Shown here piece by piece: positions 62,121-64,000 of a stretch of 64,000 nucleotides of DNA; the stretch's first letter is position 1; each line of letters opens with the position of its first letter. The notes beneath the pieces were generated by a model that ran no database searches, was not told where the DNA came from, and saw only the letters and a list, made by a program, of their open reading frames with translations. Source of the stretch: Kribbella qitaiheensis (GTDB taxonomy: Bacteria; Actinomycetota; Actinomycetes; Propionibacteriales; Kribbellaceae); assembly GCF_014217565.1 (NCBI RefSeq), contig NZ_CP043661.1, positions 4,650,001 through 4,714,000 on the forward strand. Reading direction: 5' to 3'. Made by a program: the position numbers and the translations under genes.

Positions 62121-62443
62121 GTGCGGTTCGAGGCCCCGTTGCCATCGGCCAACAAACGGCTGGCTGGAATGGTGTCCGGTCTCGGGGTCGCGTACGAGTT
62201 GCCGGGTGAGCATCCGCTGATCGGGCAGCGGATGCCGACCTGGACTTCGGTACTACGAGCGTCGCGGAACTGCTTCGAGGTGGGCAGCATCTGCTGCTGG
62301 AGTTGACCGGCTGGCCGGGGGCGGCGCGGGTCGTCGTAAGGCCGGAGGGCTATGTGTTGTGGGCCGCTGACCAGCCGGATGCGAAGCTGCCGGAGCTCGC
62401 TGGTCCCCGTGGGCTCGTCGGTCAGGCTTTGACGGTTCGTTCG
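62121..62443 (+). pseudogene. FAD-dependent aromatic monooxygenase, C-terminal remnant
   Basis: RFEAPLPSANKRLAGMVSGL and YELPGEHPLIGQRMP, then in another frame LDFGTTSVAELLRGGQHLLL and ARVVVRPEGYVLWAAD, correspond to the thioredoxin-like C-terminal domain of PheA/TfdB-type hydroxylases. A one-base loss near 62,235 separates the frames. The FAD and substrate domains are absent upstream. Its end runs into the convergent glycosyltransferase. Confidence 0.6.
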
Positions 62444-63684
62444 AAGGCGTCGGCTGCGGCGGTGACGCCTCCCTCGGAGTTGAGCTTGCCGGCGAGGTCG
62501 CGGGCGCGCTCTGCCGAGCCGTTGGTCAGCACGGGTTCGAGGGCCGCGAGTAGGGCGTCCGACGACAGGTCGGCGAAGGCGAGGGTGCTGCCGACGCCGA
62601 GTGCGGCGAGTCGGGCGCCCCAGAACGGCTGATCGGCGAAGACGCCGCAGATCACCGTGGGCAGGCCGGCTCTGATCGAGCTGCCGGTGGTCCCCGCGCC
62701 GCCATGGTGGACGGCCGCGACGCACTTTCGCAGTACCGTCTCGTGGTCGAACTCGCCGACCACCCGCACCCGCCCGCCCGGCGCAGTACTGAGATCGAGG
62801 TCGTTCCAGCCGGCACCGATGAGCGCGCGGACGCCAAGCTTGCCGCTGACCTGCTCGATCAGAGACAGGGCGGCCTGTGGATCAAGGATCGGCATGCTGC
62901 CGAAGCCGAAGTACACGGGCGGATCGCCGGCGTCGAGCCATCGGTCGAGCTCGGGATCGACGGTGCCGTTGAGCTTGGCCTGCTGCTCGTCCGAGGGAAA
63001 GAGGAATCCGGTGATGGGGCGGCGCGGACCCCATTCGGTCAGTTCCGGAACCAGATGCTGGCTGTAGATCTGCAGTTCGAGCGAGCCGGACCGTTCCAGC
63101 CGCGCGGAGGTCCCCAAGGTCGCCGGCTCCAGACCGACCTTGGCGCGCAGGGCGTTGACGAACGGTTCGAAGACCGGCCAGTTGCCCTTCTCGACCTGCT
63201 CGTAGGTCTCGAGGTTGCGCTCCGGCGAGAAGACTTCCCGTGACACCACCATGTGCGGATAGGCGCTGTTGCTCCGCATCGGGGCGTAGTGAACCGCCAC
63301 GTACTGCGCGCCGGCGGCCTCGGTGATCACCGAGGCCTCCAGTTCAGTGACAGAGCCGGAGATCACCACGTCGGCGTCTGCCGTGTGCTCGATCAGCTTG
63401 GCGTGCAGCAGATCGGCGATCCGGCGTTTGTAGTCGAGCAACCAGCGCACGTACGACGCCATGTCGCCGGACGCGAGCCACTTGCGACCCTGCTCCGACT
63501 CCATGAACTCGCGAGCATTCAGCTCCAGGTCGAACGTCGTCACACCGAGCCGGTCGCCGAGCCAGCGCAGGTCGGTGTTGAGAGCGAGCTTCACGTCGTG
63601 ACCGCGACCGGCCAACTCGGCCGCCAGCACCGCCATCGGCTGGGCGTCGCCCCGGGTACCCATCCCCACCATCGCAACGCGCAT
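62422..63684 (-). CDS. Glycosyltransferase, MGT/UGT family (GT1)
   Basis: A 420-residue GT-B fold enzyme. MRVAMVGMGTRGDAQPMAVL then AAELAGRGHDVKLALNTDLR is the acceptor half, and GEFDHETVLRKCVAAVHHGG with AGTTGSSIRAGLPTVICGVF and ADQPFWGARLAALGVG is the nucleotide-sugar motif of sterol/macrolide glycosyltransferases. VYFGFGSMPILDPQAALSLI is the linker. ATG 63684 follows GGGGTGGG and gives the normal N-terminus. The acceptor is unknown; no biosynthetic cluster is visible. Confidence 0.88.
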   Translation of the reverse strand: MRVAMVGMGTRGDAQPMAVLAAELAGRGHDVKLALNTDLRWLGDRLGVTTFDLELNAREFMESEQGRKWLASGDMASYVRWLLDYKRRIADLLHAKLIEHTADADVVISGSVTELEASVITEAAGAQYVAVHYAPMRSNSAYPHMVVSREVFSPERNLETYEQVEKGNWPVFEPFVNALRAKVGLEPATLGTSARLERSGSLELQIYSQHLVPELTEWGPRRPITGFLFPSDEQQAKLNGTVDPELDRWLDAGDPPVYFGFGSMPILDPQAALSLIEQVSGKLGVRALIGAGWNDLDLSTAPGGRVRVVGEFDHETVLRKCVAAVHHGGAGTTGSSIRAGLPTVICGVFADQPFWGARLAALGVGSTLAFADLSSDALLAALEPVLTNGSAERARDLAGKLNSEGGVTAAADAFERTVKA

Positions 63685-63884
63685 GCCCACCCCAGAGCTC
63701 GGTTCCCGCCGAATCCGCTGCAGAACTTCCGATGCTAGAGCCGCCCAGCCACTCACAACGCAGTACGCGGCGCGCCTTGCCTGCAAGGGCATCGGCGTCA
63801 AACGTTTGCGTGATGCCCGGCCGGCTCGCCTGGGGTGGCTCGGTTGTCGCTGGAAACTGTCGGGGGCGTGCGCTAGAACGGACT

Positions 63885-64000
63885 ATGAGATTTGGGGTGA
63901 TTCTGCCAGGGGGTAGTGCGAGCGAGCAGCTTGAGCAGGGTGTGCTGGCTGAGGAGGCTGGGTGGGATGGGGTGTTCGTCTGGGAGGCGGCCTATGGCGT
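63885..64000 (+). CDS. LLM-class oxidoreductase, N-terminal part (runs off the window)
   Basis: From ATG 63885 the frame encodes MRFGVILPGGSASEQLEQGV then LAEEAGWDGVFVWEAAYG, the first strand and helix of a luciferase-like oxidoreductase. It continues past the window edge. Confidence 0.7.
   Translation, partial: MRFGVILPGGSASEQLEQGVLAEEAGWDGVFVWEAAYG

Noticed and set aside
62422..64000. A natural-product biosynthetic cluster around the glycosyltransferase
   Set aside because: Only a glycosyltransferase, a hydroxylase scrap and an LLM start are seen; no PKS, NRPS or terpene enzyme is in the window.

Overview
The window is high-G+C actinobacterial chromosome. It encodes F420-dependent glucose-6-phosphate dehydrogenase, several LLM/F420-type oxidoreductases, a GTP-type PEP carboxykinase, LCP cell-wall proteins, and plant-polysaccharide enzymes under LacI control, and it carries a RepSA/Xis/Int integrative element. 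A soil actinomycete of the Nocardioidales (Kribbella-like) fits best, but that is inference from gene content.

Layout. 0-7.3 kb: L-rhamnose utilisation operon (aldolase/dehydrogenase tail, isomerase-family protein, rhamnulokinase, mini LuxR-type regulator, secreted GH78 rhamnosidase). 7.3-13.6 kb: threonine ammonia-lyase, HIRAN protein, MBL hydrolase with CE7-type esterase, membrane protein, LCP protein. 13.8-15.4 kb: tRNA-Ser, an adjacent tRNA relic, LLM and PPOX oxidoreductases. 15.4-19.3 kb: Tat-exported GH127-like glycosidase divergent from a LacI regulator with an operator between them. 19.4-21.3 kb: PEP carboxykinase. 21.6-25.9 kb: small accessory genes (YCII, ABM, P-loop kinases, GNAT).

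25.9-38.9 kb is an integration hot spot at tRNA-Arg(ACG). An 11.4-kb integrative element (27,484-38,887) is bounded by 44-bp direct repeats of the tRNA 3' end and carries rep-xis-int at the tRNA side. Its cargo is unusual: a nucleoside-deoxyribosyltransferase/TIR-like protein with a helical tail, a RelA/SpoT-domain protein with a HEPN-like C-terminus, an XRE/TPR-type regulator coupled to folK, and a 5'-truncated NucA/NucB nuclease toxin followed by a SUKH immunity gene and a membrane protein. Outside it lie two further att-like scars, each preceded by a fossil integrase 3' end, one of them hit by an IS481-type element.

39-54.5 kb is housekeeping and accessory chromosome: fgd, ogt, MOSC, SDR, an FMN-reductase/LLM pair, aldo/keto reductase with a WYL regulator, and several decayed genes. 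54.5-56 kb is a GAF-PAS-GGDEF cyclase. 56.2-60.2 kb is a four-gene sugar catabolic operon (Gfo/Idh, DUF993, two xylose-isomerase-like TIM barrels) with two LacI-type operator candidates upstream. 60.5-64 kb holds a ThrE-type exporter, a flavin monooxygenase remnant, a glycosyltransferase and the start of an LLM oxidoreductase.

A pervasive feature is single-base frameshifts. At least eight genes, including PEP carboxykinase and the integrase, carry one extra G/C in a short G or C run. This looks more like sequence-level indels than real gene death, so frameshifted genes are given as their reconstructed span.
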